From Candidozyma auris (lineage: Eukaryota > Ascomycota > Pichiomycetes > Serinales > Metschnikowiaceae), in the NCBI RefSeq assembly GCF_003013715.1, contig NC_072813.1, positions 248,001 through 312,000 of the forward strand: DNA of 64,000 nt, read 5' to 3'. Positions 17,518 to 26,994 of the stretch are shown piece after piece (positions within the stretch are counted from its first letter, which is position 1; each line of letters starts with the position of its first letter). A program made the translations under genes and the position numbers. The notes beneath the pieces are model-generated. The model saw only the letters and a program-made list of their open reading frames with translations, was not told where the DNA came from and ran no database searches.

Positions 17518-18527
17518 TCGGCACAACCAGTGATTTTGAAGAAGTAATTAACGTGATCAGTCCTGCTGAATCTACTTGGTAGCGTCGACTGATAATTGAT
17601 ATCCTCATCGTCTTCAACGTAGTCCGTACCACGTCTTTCCATGGTCTGTGGTGTTTGTCGTGCTCCCTTAGCACTTAGATAGTATTGGTATCCGCATTGC
17701 TTATAACGGCTGGTAGGAGGTAGCATGGGTATAATGTCATGCTTGTGAGTTGCTCTGATAAGTCCCGTGGGAAGCTCTTCAAAAGAATGGTGCTCCGAAA
17801 TATGCCTGTCAACATTTTCTGTGTCAAAAAGCTCATCGACGTAATCCACAAATGCCTCGTTGCCAACCTTCGGTCCTCCTAGCGTCACTACCAAAGTCTC
17901 AAAGCCCAAAAGTCGAAACTCGATACCAGAAAGTATTGCAAGGGCTCCTCCTAACGAGTGCCCTGTCACAACCAAAGAGAAGTCAGGATACTTTTTCTTT
18001 AATTTGACAATTTCACGGACGACTTCTTCAGCATTCGACCGAATAAAGGTGTTAAAACCTTTGTGAATAGTACATCCAACACACTCATTGCACTTCTTCT
18101 TGTGGAACCCCTTCTTCTCCTGAATCAAGGGCTTATAGCGTGAGTGCAAAAATTCAAAATTATTGATCCAGTCCTGAGTGGACGAGGTCCCACGATACAC
18201 AACATATATCCTTTTTCTTTCCCGCTCCAACGCAACAAATCCCGAGCCAAGTACCAACCAGCCCTGAAAGTTGAACACTTTGACTACATCCAAGTGGCCA
18301 ATGGTTGGATACTCGCACGAATAGTGAGGACAAGTCTCCTCTTGTTCGCCCAAGGGACCACCGTGTAGACCCTTCTTGAGACAGTATGCAACAGCGGACA
18401 AGTGGGCATACCTGTGCAACTCTTCAAAGTCAGCATCTCCAAGATGATGACTTGATGCCGAAATGGTTTGATTGTAAGGAAGAGCTAGCGCTGTTGTCAA
18501 TACACCGATAAGAACAGCAAATCTCAT
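17514..18527 (-). CDS. Secreted class 3 lipase
   Basis: 337 residues. A signal peptide (MRFAVLIGVLTTALA) with likely cleavage near residue 17 is followed by an alpha/beta-hydrolase. The nucleophile elbow GHSLGG spans 189-194 with Ser191. The likely triad partners are Asp264 in HKHDIIPMLPP and His325 in DHVNYFF. The oxyanion region is VVYRGTSS, and several Cys could form disulfides. This is the fungal class 3 (Rhizomucor-type) lipase family, acting outside the cell or in the secretory route on acylglycerols. It differs from the Candida LIP1-10 family. S. cerevisiae YJR107W is a distant relative. Convergent with ARH1, sharing stop-codon bases. Confidence 0.85.
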   Translation of the reverse strand: MRFAVLIGVLTTALALPYNQTISASSHHLGDADFEELHRYAHLSAVAYCLKKGLHGGPLGEQEETCPHYSCEYPTIGHLDVVKVFNFQGWLVLGSGFVALERERKRIYVVYRGTSSTQDWINNFEFLHSRYKPLIQEKKGFHKKKCNECVGCTIHKGFNTFIRSNAEEVVREIVKLKKKYPDFSLVVTGHSLGGALAILSGIEFRLLGFETLVVTLGGPKVGNEAFVDYVDELFDTENVDRHISEHHSFEELPTGLIRATHKHDIIPMLPPTSRYKQCGYQYYLSAKGARQTPQTMERRGTDYVEDDEDINYQSTLPSRFSRTDHVNYFFKITGCAD

Positions 18528-18669
18528 GATAAAGAAGGCTCTGAAAATCTACAATAAAAGTTGTTCCCGGCATTATATTCATCCCTTTTATCGTCACCAG
18601 AAGAGTATGTGGAACACAGAGCATTGAGTTCCCTCAACTGCAATTCTAATCTATTTACAAACGCGATAG

Positions 18670-18924
18670 TTACTTGTCCTTTTCCAGTAGGTCCTCGCCA
18701 AAAGGCTGGTCTGCTCTTGCCTTATCCAACATTGGCTTGATCTTGTGCTTTGCCAACGCCGTATTCACACAGGTGATGTATTCGTCCCAGAGCTCAGTGC
18801 ACTCGTTGTGAAGCGATTTCCCTTGCAAAAACTTCTCCGTGTACCACTTGTTGAAACAGTCATCGTACTTTGTTTTTGCGTCGGTGCACTCCGGGGCGAA
18901 AGATACCGACATTATGTTGCCCAT
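18670..18924 (-). CDS. MDM35: Mdm35, mitochondrial intermembrane-space partner of Ups proteins
   Basis: 84 residues from [21 protein letters not shown]; the frame extends upstream, but this ATG matches the family start. Two CX9C motifs ([11 protein letters not shown] and [11 protein letters not shown]) form the coiled-coil-helix fold oxidised by Mia40. Mdm35 pairs with Ups1 or Ups2 to shuttle phosphatidic acid or phosphatidylserine between mitochondrial membranes. Length equals the yeast protein within two residues. It is divergent from ASK1, and the two are adjacent in S. cerevisiae (YKL053C-A/YKL052C). Confidence 0.95.
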   Translation of the reverse strand: MGNIMSVSFAPECTDAKTKYDDCFNKWYTEKFLQGKSLHNECTELWDEYITCVNTALAKHKIKPMLDKARADQPFGEDLLEKDK

Positions 18925-19479
18925 TCCCTTGAAGTAGAGCCTGTGTGATTTGCTAGATGGATGTATCAGCAATTCGGCGCGAACATTGAAAAGTGTAAGT
19001 GAGGAGCAGGCATGATTGAGGCAAGTGTACGATAAAAGCATGACAAGATCGAAAATAGAATTCTGCGAGATCAAAAATCTTTTCCCTTATTGTGGTGGAT
19101 GAAACCAACCTTCTGAAGCTGGTATCATTCCAAACATTAGCAGCGAATCGGTCAAGGCAGATGGTTAGCAGTGTAGAAGCATCTGCGAGATACAATTTCG
19201 CAGCCAAGGAGTGACCGCAGAGTTATCTATTGATGAGGTTCTTACAACTATACATTTGCTGCAGGGAAAAGAGGGAAGAATAAAGAAGATACTTTGAAAG
19301 CAACGACATTATCATCTGAGAATTTTTACTTCAAGTTTTCCTATTTTTATTCTCAGCTCTCTCTTATCCCTACTTCCTCTTCAATCAATACTACTACCGC
19401 GGTCTCTCACTATACACCAGACGCGCTCAGGAATCGCCATAACAAAACAAGCGTCCCAGCCTTAACCTCCACGAACCCA
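18925..19479. other. Divergent promoter of MDM35 and ASK1
   Basis: 555 bp between divergent genes. The ASK1 frame is open over the last 186 bp, but only non-ATG starts precede 19480. No recognised site apart from a pyrimidine-rich leader before ASK1. Confidence 0.4.
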
Positions 19480-20919
19480 ATGGAAGCAAGGAGAAAATCT
19501 ACCTTGCACGTCAGCAGTGCCAAAAGAGATAAAGTCACGGATTTGTCTGCCCATGTGGAGTTGGAGCGGCTCGAACAAGAAACTACATTGGTGCTCCAAG
19601 AGATAGACAGAAACCTCTCTCAAGCTAATGCAGTGATATCAGATAAGATTCTTCCGGTGTTGACCAGCTACCACTCTGCTCTGAGCAACGTATGGAAGAA
19701 CGTCTCGTTTTGGAAGAAGTTTGTCGAGGACGCCTCGGAAACTAGAGTGTTCCCAGAGGAATCTAACGTTGAGGGAGACTCTGCTCACCAGGGAGGCCAT
19801 ACTGGAAAATTGCAACTCACGGAAAGTTCGTCGGCAAAGAAAGATGTCCTAAGTGAATTGGACCTGCAACAGAACTCAACCTTGACATCGGAGTTCCAGG
19901 TCGAGGCCTCAACGCCCCAGTTGAAGTCAAGACATCTGCTTCAGTCAAGCACCTCACCGCAACGGTCGGCATCAAGAAACTACCCTCGAGTGCTGATATC
20001 ACCAAGAAAGCGAGGGTCGGGCGTGTTTGACTCCAATGACGCTAGAAGATCGTCAGTACTACAGAACTTCCTAAATTCTTCTCCCACATTGCCAGAGCCT
20101 CCAAAGCTAACAAGCGAATTGAACCATCACAATGCTCCCTCAAGCTCAAGTGCTCCAAAACAAGGTCACTCTGATCCCGATTTAAATGCTGGGGTCAGAC
20201 CACAGGCGGCGCTCTTGCTGCCGGCAACTGTGACTCCCAACGCTCGTGAAGGTATCCAAAGGTTTCCCCGAACGCCTACGTATGGATCTTCTGGATTCAA
20301 AAGGGCCCCTATTTCTCCGATGAGAAATATTCCACCTCTACAAAGAAGCAACGAGGATCTGGATCAGGTAATACCGCTTCCCAGGATGTCTGCTCTCCCG
20401 CAAGATGATAGCGATCAGGTTCCCATTCCACGTCTACTAACGACGTCAGTCGGTGAAGCAAAGCTTCACTCGCCAGCTGCTGGTGAAGAGGGCTCATCCA
20501 AACGCAGAAGAATCGAAGAAGATGAGTCTGAGAATGTTTTTCTCGATGCCAATTACAAAGATGATACCAACAACAATAGCCGAAGCCATTCCATCGTGTA
20601 CAACACAATTAGAGAACAAAATCAACAAGTTGAGGAGAACATTGATCAAGAGGAGCACGACGAAGGCGGCGAGCAAAAGTCCAAGTCTGTATCTCAAATC
20701 TTCGAAGATGTATTGCAGCCTACAGCAGACAACAACAACGCAGACAATGATGAAGAGGAAATGGAGCAAAAAGCCTCCAGAGGAGAGCACACCATAACTC
20801 AAAACCTTTCAAGGAGCCTAGACCAAACTACGGACAGTGTGGCCAATAGCTCTGAGTTGGGGTCCATTCTTGGAGAGCGTTGGAAAGCCCTCTCCCGTAC
20901 GTTGAAGAAGTCCGGTTGA
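19480..20919 (+). CDS. ASK1: Ask1, DASH/Dam1 complex subunit
   Basis: 479 residues from the first ATG. The N-terminal 90 residues (LERLEQETTLVLQEIDRNLSQANAVISDKILPVL ... NVWKNVSFWKKFVEDASE) are the conserved helical Ask1 domain that assembles with the other DASH subunits into microtubule-encircling rings at kinetochores. The rest is Ser/Pro-rich, predicted disordered, with many SP/TP sites (for example SPRKR and SPMRN) suited to Cdk1, as for yeast Ask1. It is longer than the 292-residue S. cerevisiae protein, with the extra length in the disordered part. MDM35 next door gives syntenic support. Confidence 0.87.
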   Translation: MEARRKSTLHVSSAKRDKVTDLSAHVELERLEQETTLVLQEIDRNLSQANAVISDKILPVLTSYHSALSNVWKNVSFWKKFVEDASETRVFPEESNVEGDSAHQGGHTGKLQLTESSSAKKDVLSELDLQQNSTLTSEFQVEASTPQLKSRHLLQSSTSPQRSASRNYPRVLISPRKRGSGVFDSNDARRSSVLQNFLNSSPTLPEPPKLTSELNHHNAPSSSSAPKQGHSDPDLNAGVRPQAALLLPATVTPNAREGIQRFPRTPTYGSSGFKRAPISPMRNIPPLQRSNEDLDQVIPLPRMSALPQDDSDQVPIPRLLTTSVGEAKLHSPAAGEEGSSKRRRIEEDESENVFLDANYKDDTNNNSRSHSIVYNTIREQNQQVEENIDQEEHDEGGEQKSKSVSQIFEDVLQPTADNNNADNDEEEMEQKASRGEHTITQNLSRSLDQTTDSVANSSELGSILGERWKALSRTLKKSG

Positions 20920-21417
20920 AGCACATTACGCAGAGTGACCTCCTAGTAAGACATTGAGAAAGCAGCAGTACTTACTTGCGGAATGCTGCAATTTGTGCAA
21001 TTTGTGACAATAGCATGGAATGGTTATTTACAATGATTTCCTCATTTAGATAATGCCCAAATCTTGGTGATGTTTGTCTTTGGATAGATTGAGGGATGTG
21101 TTTACAGCGAATCGCAGGAAGTATGTTTGTCAGGCTTCCTTTTCCGTGCTGGCGAACGATAAGCATGCATGGTTTGGAGAGAAGGTGCGTAATGGTCCTA
21201 GTAATGCTGACAATTTCAAGACATCTCATTCGTCGGCAAGGCCCGATGCACGTGACATGCCAGCGCCATGTCTGAGCTTTAATCAGGTCACCTTAGCTGT
21301 ACACAGGCCTAGGTGGGGATGGGTGCAAAATCCAAAACTACTTAAAGGTGCTCACGACCCTTTGATTTGGAACTCTTCAGAAACAAAAACCAAAACTCTT
21401 TTTAATATAACATCATA
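20920..21417. other. Intergenic: CRD2-like promoter
   Basis: 498 bp between plus-strand genes. Includes an E-box CACGTG (21249-21254) about 165 bp before the metallothionein ATG and several GCTG-containing stretches that could be copper-factor half sites. An open frame of 115 codons covers the end but has no recognisable content. Confidence 0.4.
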
Positions 21418-21645
21418 ATGGTTTGTGCTGCTGCTGAATGTGTCTGTGCCAAAAGATCCACTTGCTCCTGCGGTAAGCAGGCTGCTTTGCATTGCAACTG
21501 TGAAAAGGCTTCTACTGAGAACGTTGTTCCACCAAGTGACTCCTCGTGTGCTTGCGGCAAGAGATTGAAGAACAAATGCACGTGTGGTGTCTCTGAGGAT
21601 GCTTGCCACAGAGAGGGTGAAACTGATTTTACTGGTACTATGTAA
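21418..21645 (+). CDS. CRD2: CRD2-like copper metallothionein
   Basis: A 75-residue protein with 12 cysteines, ten of them in five CxC pairs (8/10, 16/18, 26/28, 44/46, 54/56), plus Cys3 and Cys63. CSCGK and CACGK units are repeated, and there are no aromatic residues before the C-terminal TDFTGTM. This matches my memory of the Candida Crd2/Cup1-like metallothionein, which binds Cu(I) and protects against copper. The symbol is from recall only. It stands alone with its own ATG after CATA, far from the next gene. Confidence 0.75.
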   Translation: MVCAAAECVCAKRSTCSCGKQAALHCNCEKASTENVVPPSDSSCACGKRLKNKCTCGVSEDACHREGETDFTGTM

Positions 21646-22928
21646 TAATTGGGATTTAGGCTAATAAAGAACGATATAGGGATTGTTTAAGTAGAGCGGT
21701 AGCTTCCTAATGTAGTTATTTCTCGGAGTCGGCTCCGTACAGCTCCGAGGTCACTATCAACAAGGGCACATGGTATCATGAATTGACAAATTATGCTACT
21801 GAGTTTTTTTTTGTTTTTTTCCCCTTCCTCAAGACGCCTATTTTTTTGTCATGGTTGATTCTTCAACTCTCATTTGACCTTTATATCATTGTCTTCAAAA
21901 ATCAATCATTCTCTACAGCGAGTTCGGAACAATCGTATTGCACGCGCTCACACTAGCATTGAGATGAAGGTGCCTCAAAAGACTCCAGAAATCCATGAAA
22001 TGTGGCATTTTAGAAAATTCCAAGAAGAATGAGCTTTTTTTATGGAAGTTCTTGTAGAGAATTAAGGAGCTCAAAGCTAGTGTGGAAGGACCCCAGCACC
22101 AAAAGGCGAACAATTCGGCCAATCACAATACGATTGAAATTTTAAAAAAGCAGCGTCTGAGTTCAAGACATTCTAGAGTCCCCTTTCCCATGATCCTTTT
22201 TGTTTTGTTTTGCCTGCCATGGGAATATCTTCACTTATTCCTCTCATCTTTGGCTGCAAACCCAATTAGAAAATAGTATCGTCGCTTGGTCAACAATACT
22301 GGCCATTTGAAAGGCTACGATTACTCTCCGATAGGCCCGGAGATCTATGATTCCCCTTACTCTATACGTTCAAATTCCATGAGCGCCTTCTACAAAATAT
22401 GTAGTGCAAAGTACCCCGAACCACTCCGACGCAGCAACGACATAATCGCTCCACGCCACGAAGACAAATCCATGAGGATTACACATACAACGACCGCTGT
22501 TGTTGATTGCTCTTTGGATGGGCTCTATTTGAAGTCCAAGGAAGTTAGTAAACGACCACCTATATAGCTTCGACCACCTATATAGCTTCCATTGGGTGTA
22601 CTCGCTCAGTGACAAAACACTCGCGAGATTTTTCACCGAATAGACTCCCGTCTCGTCTGTGCAAATGGTTCGGAACTTTCCCCAGTATGAACCCCTCAGA
22701 AAAAGGGACAAGAACTATTAAGTTTGAGAAGAAAGAACTTCAAATCTCTTGGACCCCAAAATGTCAAAAGCTCCTCTAACCAGCTATCTCTGTACAGCAA
22801 CGTATCTCGGGTGTTAAAGTTTACCCCGGATTACGGCATATAGCGTCACATGACTGGAAATCGGGTGGATTCTCATAAATAGCGAAACTGCTCGGCCGCA
22901 ACTATACTACCTCCTTCTAGAGTGCCTC
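21646..22928. other. Long intergenic region between CRD2-like gene and SDH6
   Basis: About 1.28 kb without a credible gene. It holds T-tracts (21801-21860), a small hairpin CGGAG/CTCCG near 21725, and an 18-bp exact tandem repeat with TATATAG (22553-22588). Short open frames here lack conserved features and an intron-based gene could not be built. Confidence 0.4.
22553..22588. repeat. Exact tandem repeat, 2 x 18 bp
   Basis: The unit CGACCACCTATATAGCTT occurs twice without a gap. Each copy carries TATATAG and a CCACC box. It is a recent local duplication or duplicated promoter element. The nearest gene in sense is SDH6, 340 bp away. Confidence 0.9.
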
Positions 22929-23165
22929 ATGGCAAGACTTTCTGGACTACAGCGAGAGGTGCTCAAACTATATAGAGCATGCATTAGATCTGTCAAGACG
23001 AAGCCGGAGAGTAATCGAGAACACTGGCGCTCATACATTCGTGAGGAGTTCGGCAAGCACCGCCATCTCCCGAAAAAGTCCTTTTCAGTTATAGAGCACT
23101 TGCTTCGAGTAGGTCGCCGCCGCTACGAGATGTATTCCAATCCCAACATTAAAGATATCCATTAA
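22929..23165 (+). CDS. SDH6: Sdh6/SDHAF1, succinate dehydrogenase assembly factor
   Basis: A 78-residue LYR-family protein: MARLSGLQREVLKLYRACIRSVK carries the LYR motif at residues 14-16, and the C-terminal half has FSVIEHLLRVGRRRYEMYSNPNIKDI, matching SDHAF1. It helps install iron-sulfur clusters in Sdh2 and protects the maturing subunit in the matrix. Length agrees with yeast (79). It is convergent with RGA2, 71 bp away, the same neighbour as in S. cerevisiae (YDR379C-A next to YDR379W). Confidence 0.94.
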   Translation: MARLSGLQREVLKLYRACIRSVKTKPESNREHWRSYIREEFGKHRHLPKKSFSVIEHLLRVGRRRYEMYSNPNIKDIH

Positions 23166-23236
23166 ATTATTCATTGTAAATAGGAAGACGATGATTATTA
23201 TGAGTCATCATTGCCAATGCTCGCATGGTCAATATA

Positions 23237-26200
23237 TCACGAATCTTCGTAGTTGTCAAATATCCTCAGGAAGTTCAGCAAAAGCAACTCCGTCGTGTCA
23301 TTACGCGGGGCCATGTCCATCATTTCCCTTTCTCCTGTGGCATCCCATGCAATTGTGGGGGCAATCACCACTGATAGGTTCCTCAAAGTCATTCTGTTCA
23401 CGTTGTTGTAGTAGCCAACCAAATTCAAGTGCTTAGCAAGTAAAAACAATGCGTGTTTGTTCGCCAGGGGCAATCTGTTGATCACAATGTTTTGAAGTTC
23501 GTTGCATCTTTCATCAGTGTCTTTATCGTTCTGGCATACCTTCACGTAGTCGCCGTAGCAAGAGAATGGGATCAATGGCTCAGGCAACTTCCTCAAGTAC
23601 CTCTTCAACGCACTGGTCACAGCATGTATATCACCATCCAATGCGTCCGCAAGCTTATTTGTCTGCTTTTTATCTTGCTTCGAATTTGCCGAGAGCGCCA
23701 GAAATGAGTTCAAGATCGCCGTGATGGCTGAGTTCCCTCCCGAAATACGATATATGCCCTCAACGTCAAGACCTCTCTTTTCAACTTCTTCGATACATCT
23801 TGAGATAATCAACGGCACTTTCTCGTTTTCATAGTTCGCCCTCATCTGTATTGTGGATGTCAACAACGGCGCGTCTTTATTGTCGTTATTCTTCTGCGGT
23901 TGTTGTGACACAAACGATTCCAACATATTCGTGGATCTAGACTTACTCATGAAGGTGTTGAACGCTTTGCGAGGGCCGGACTCTTGCGAACCGTTCTCCG
24001 GGTTCAAAAATTGACTGGGGTGCTGAATCGCATTAGAGGAGTACGATTGACTCAACTTATGATGTCCCTGATTTTGTTCATGACCGTTAGTTTGTTGTGG
24101 TGGCTGCGAACTGGACCCAGATGAGGTACTCTTGTGCATCTGTGACAGTTGTGGGGGCTGCAATTGAGGGCTCGATTGGGGGGTTGTAGAGGCAACACTT
24201 ACTTTGGGTCTGCGCCAAAATTTGAGTCTGGTAGCCTTTTGAGTTTCTCCAGGATCCTCCACTTGAGCGTCGTACGTGAGATTTACGGATGATGACGAGC
24301 CTTCGGCGTTTTCCGTGGATAATTGGCTCGGAGTAGAATTCGTAGCAGAGGACTCATTATGACGTTTGTTTTCACGCTTTAATCTTGCGTTGACATCTTT
24401 TAAGTGCTGGTTCTCCTCCGTTAATCTTCTCTTCTCAGCAACCAATTCATTGATATGCTGAAGTATCTTGTCACGAGAATTCAGTTCATCGGCAACCTTT
24501 TGTTTTATTGTAAGAAGGGCATCAGACACTTTAGTCTTTTCAGAACCCAACTTCACAATCTCTGATAAGATTGTCTGCTTGCGACCTTCAAGCAGGTTGA
24601 TTTCAAGTCGCAAGTGGCGCATCTCTGTGTCGAGTCTCGAGCGTTCTCCTTGAAGATCCAAATTGGGAACGTAGGGAGAATCGGAAGTAGAGCGATTGTG
24701 ACCACCCCCAAAGGAGCCTTGCCTCATAGGAGAGCTGAGAGGTAAAGGAGGTGTTGTAAAAGCCAGGTGGTGATTGATTGAGCCATCTGAAACATGACGA
24801 GCATGGTTGGGCACTGAATCCTCTTTATTCTTGAACAAGCTTCCAAACTTGCCACTTCCCAGTCCACTGGATGTAGAACGCTTGTGTTTGAGAAAGTTTT
24901 TTGCGCCCTTGAATGTGTTACGGCGACCCACAGATTGAGGAGTGGAATGGGAGTCTGCGTCAGCCTTTTCATCAATCGAATCTTCCAAATTTGTCACGGC
25001 TGGCGTGGCAGGCTGAACAACTCTGTTGGGTTTGGATAATTCAACATTCTCAAGTCCTAATCCCCGAGGTTCGAAAGATTCTGGATGGCCTTGTCGTTTG
25101 GGGGTAGCAGGAACATTCGGTAAAGCCGACCTAGGGGGTGGAGAGGCCATTACTTTGCTTGAGATGTTTGCAGTTGACTTCTTCGGTGTTGTATTGGCCT
25201 GATTCTCGATCGAATTGTACTCCAGACCGATATCTGTGGCCAGTATTTCATCATTGGTCTCCACTACTCTAGCTTGTCTGTTAACCTTTGCCATTGGGGA
25301 CGATGCAGCAGACCGTCGGGTGTAGTCATCGGGGGTCACGGTCAAGTTGTCCAGCGAGGGTGCTATGGTGCTATGGAAACGAGTATCATGATACTGAGAT
25401 GGAGATAACAATAGCAACTCCTTTTGTGGTGGTGATTTTTCAGTGTGCTCAAGCGAGGGAGTGGTTCCCAATCCCGAATTGGGGAATTCTGTTGTCGGTG
25501 TGGCGTAGTTAGATAAATCGTTTTCTTGTTTGCGTGGCAGAAGGTGCAGTTTGGCTTGGGAGTCCCTTGGTGTGCTGAGCTGACTTCCCAGATGAGAAGA
25601 CTGGGGCAACGAGTGTGTCGCATGTGACGCGGTTGATGGTGGTTTGAAGGTGTCGGCAGGTTCTGCAAGAGGGGTGTTGGGCCCACTAAATGAGTCGATA
25701 AGCTCGAGGATATTGTCCTGAGGAGCTTGTTTAGGGGTATTCTTTCGCTCCGACGCACCCTGAAGTCTAGCGGCCCGCCTCTTGTTCAACTCGTCGTCGG
25801 AATCATTCACCTCCTCAATGCCGTCCTTGATGCTAATGCTGTCTGTAGTTTTCTGCTGTGGAGTTGACTGTGAAGGTGTCGATGTATGCGATGTTCTTGA
25901 AGATGTCTTATGCACCTGCGGTGTTTCTGATGGCGCAGTGGCCGCCACATGCTTTGTCGGGTCGGGTAGCGCTTTATCCTTGAATATCGAGGCCAGCGAA
26001 TTATTGTGGTAGTTAAGGTAAATGTCGGAGAAGTTGCTGTGTGACTGGGTAAGCGGGCTGTCATTGCTTCCCGGCAGACTCGTTGGCGGTTTCAGCAGCA
26101 GCTCCAATTGAGCCATCTGTTTCTTCTTCATGTCGTACTTCCTCTTCTTGGCAACCAACTTCTCATGGCAGGACATGCAAAAAAGCCCCTTGGAAGTTCT

Positions 26201-26527
26201 GGCGTATCGCAAGTCTTCAATTTTGGACTTGCAAACTCTGCACTTGAAGCAAGAGGAGCAGTACGCCTGGTCCCCAGTCAAAATGGCCAAATCATCTATT
26301 TTCTTCCCACACTGTTTGCAATTATACGAGCACGAAGAACAAATTAAATTGCCGTCGCCCAAGATGAGGAAATTTGAGTTGCAACCCAATGACTGGTCAC
26401 ATTTGGAGCATTTGAAGCAGTGAATGTGCCAGCGATCATCTCCTAGCTCGTACGCGTGTCCCTCAGAGATGTAGAGATTACACTTCTTGCACACCTGGCT
26501 CTCAGGGTAAGTGGCGATATCTGGCAT
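23237..26527 (-). CDS. RGA2: Rga1/Rga2-type Cdc42 GAP with LIM domains
   Basis: 1096 residues. Two LIM zinc domains occupy about 13-125 (CKKCNLYISEGHAYELGDDRWHI onward and CKQCGKKIDDLAI). A long Ser/Thr/Pro/Gln-rich region follows, then a coiled coil near 630-720 and a basic segment. The RhoGAP domain covers the last 200 residues, with the arginine finger in EGIYRISG. Yeast Rga1/Rga2 inactivate Cdc42 at the bud neck and cortex; Rga2 of C. albicans is restrained by Cdk phosphorylation, and many SP/TP sites here fit that. SDH6 adjacency favours the RGA2 position. Confidence 0.92.
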   Translation of the reverse strand: MPDIATYPESQVCKKCNLYISEGHAYELGDDRWHIHCFKCSKCDQSLGCNSNFLILGDGNLICSSCSYNCKQCGKKIDDLAILTGDQAYCSSCFKCRVCKSKIEDLRYARTSKGLFCMSCHEKLVAKKRKYDMKKKQMAQLELLLKPPTSLPGSNDSPLTQSHSNFSDIYLNYHNNSLASIFKDKALPDPTKHVAATAPSETPQVHKTSSRTSHTSTPSQSTPQQKTTDSISIKDGIEEVNDSDDELNKRRAARLQGASERKNTPKQAPQDNILELIDSFSGPNTPLAEPADTFKPPSTASHATHSLPQSSHLGSQLSTPRDSQAKLHLLPRKQENDLSNYATPTTEFPNSGLGTTPSLEHTEKSPPQKELLLLSPSQYHDTRFHSTIAPSLDNLTVTPDDYTRRSAASSPMAKVNRQARVVETNDEILATDIGLEYNSIENQANTTPKKSTANISSKVMASPPPRSALPNVPATPKRQGHPESFEPRGLGLENVELSKPNRVVQPATPAVTNLEDSIDEKADADSHSTPQSVGRRNTFKGAKNFLKHKRSTSSGLGSGKFGSLFKNKEDSVPNHARHVSDGSINHHLAFTTPPLPLSSPMRQGSFGGGHNRSTSDSPYVPNLDLQGERSRLDTEMRHLRLEINLLEGRKQTILSEIVKLGSEKTKVSDALLTIKQKVADELNSRDKILQHINELVAEKRRLTEENQHLKDVNARLKRENKRHNESSATNSTPSQLSTENAEGSSSSVNLTYDAQVEDPGETQKATRLKFWRRPKVSVASTTPQSSPQLQPPQLSQMHKSTSSGSSSQPPQQTNGHEQNQGHHKLSQSYSSNAIQHPSQFLNPENGSQESGPRKAFNTFMSKSRSTNMLESFVSQQPQKNNDNKDAPLLTSTIQMRANYENEKVPLIISRCIEEVEKRGLDVEGIYRISGGNSAITAILNSFLALSANSKQDKKQTNKLADALDGDIHAVTSALKRYLRKLPEPLIPFSCYGDYVKVCQNDKDTDERCNELQNIVINRLPLANKHALFLLAKHLNLVGYYNNVNRMTLRNLSVVIAPTIAWDATGEREMMDMAPRNDTTELLLLNFLRIFDNYEDS

Positions 26528-26994
26528 TGGCCCTAAAATCTGGATTGTATTAGGTTATGTGGTTGTCTATATGAGTTAAGGAAAGGATTGGGTGAGTATG
26601 TGGTTGTAGTGTGGTGCAGATGAAGGGGTAAAAATCATGAAAAGCCGGACTAAAGAGGGTTTTTTGAGCTAATTCCTAATTAAGGAAGCGTTCTCACTCC
26701 AGGGCTCTAAGGCACTGATCGCTGCCGGCCCAGCCTTGGTCTATGTGCAGGCGAGATCACCTGGAACATTGAATTGTGAAACCAGCTGCCTTCTAGAAAA
26801 ACATGCATGGGCAGATTTGCAACGGCGCCAAAAAATAGTTCTTGTGTCAGAAGCGTTCAAATTGTTCGAGATCATAAGCCGCTGTTGCGTACTTTCGGCT
26901 TGGTACTCAGCGAGCATTCTTCTTTGGATCTCTCACGCGTGCGAATCTACTAAGCCAGGGCTGCTTGATCCTAGCCAGATCACACGTCAAGAGA
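26528..26994. other. Intergenic: RGA2 promoter and VAN1 3' flank
   Basis: 467 bp between two minus-strand genes. No RNA gene or recognisable binding site was found. Confidence 0.4.
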
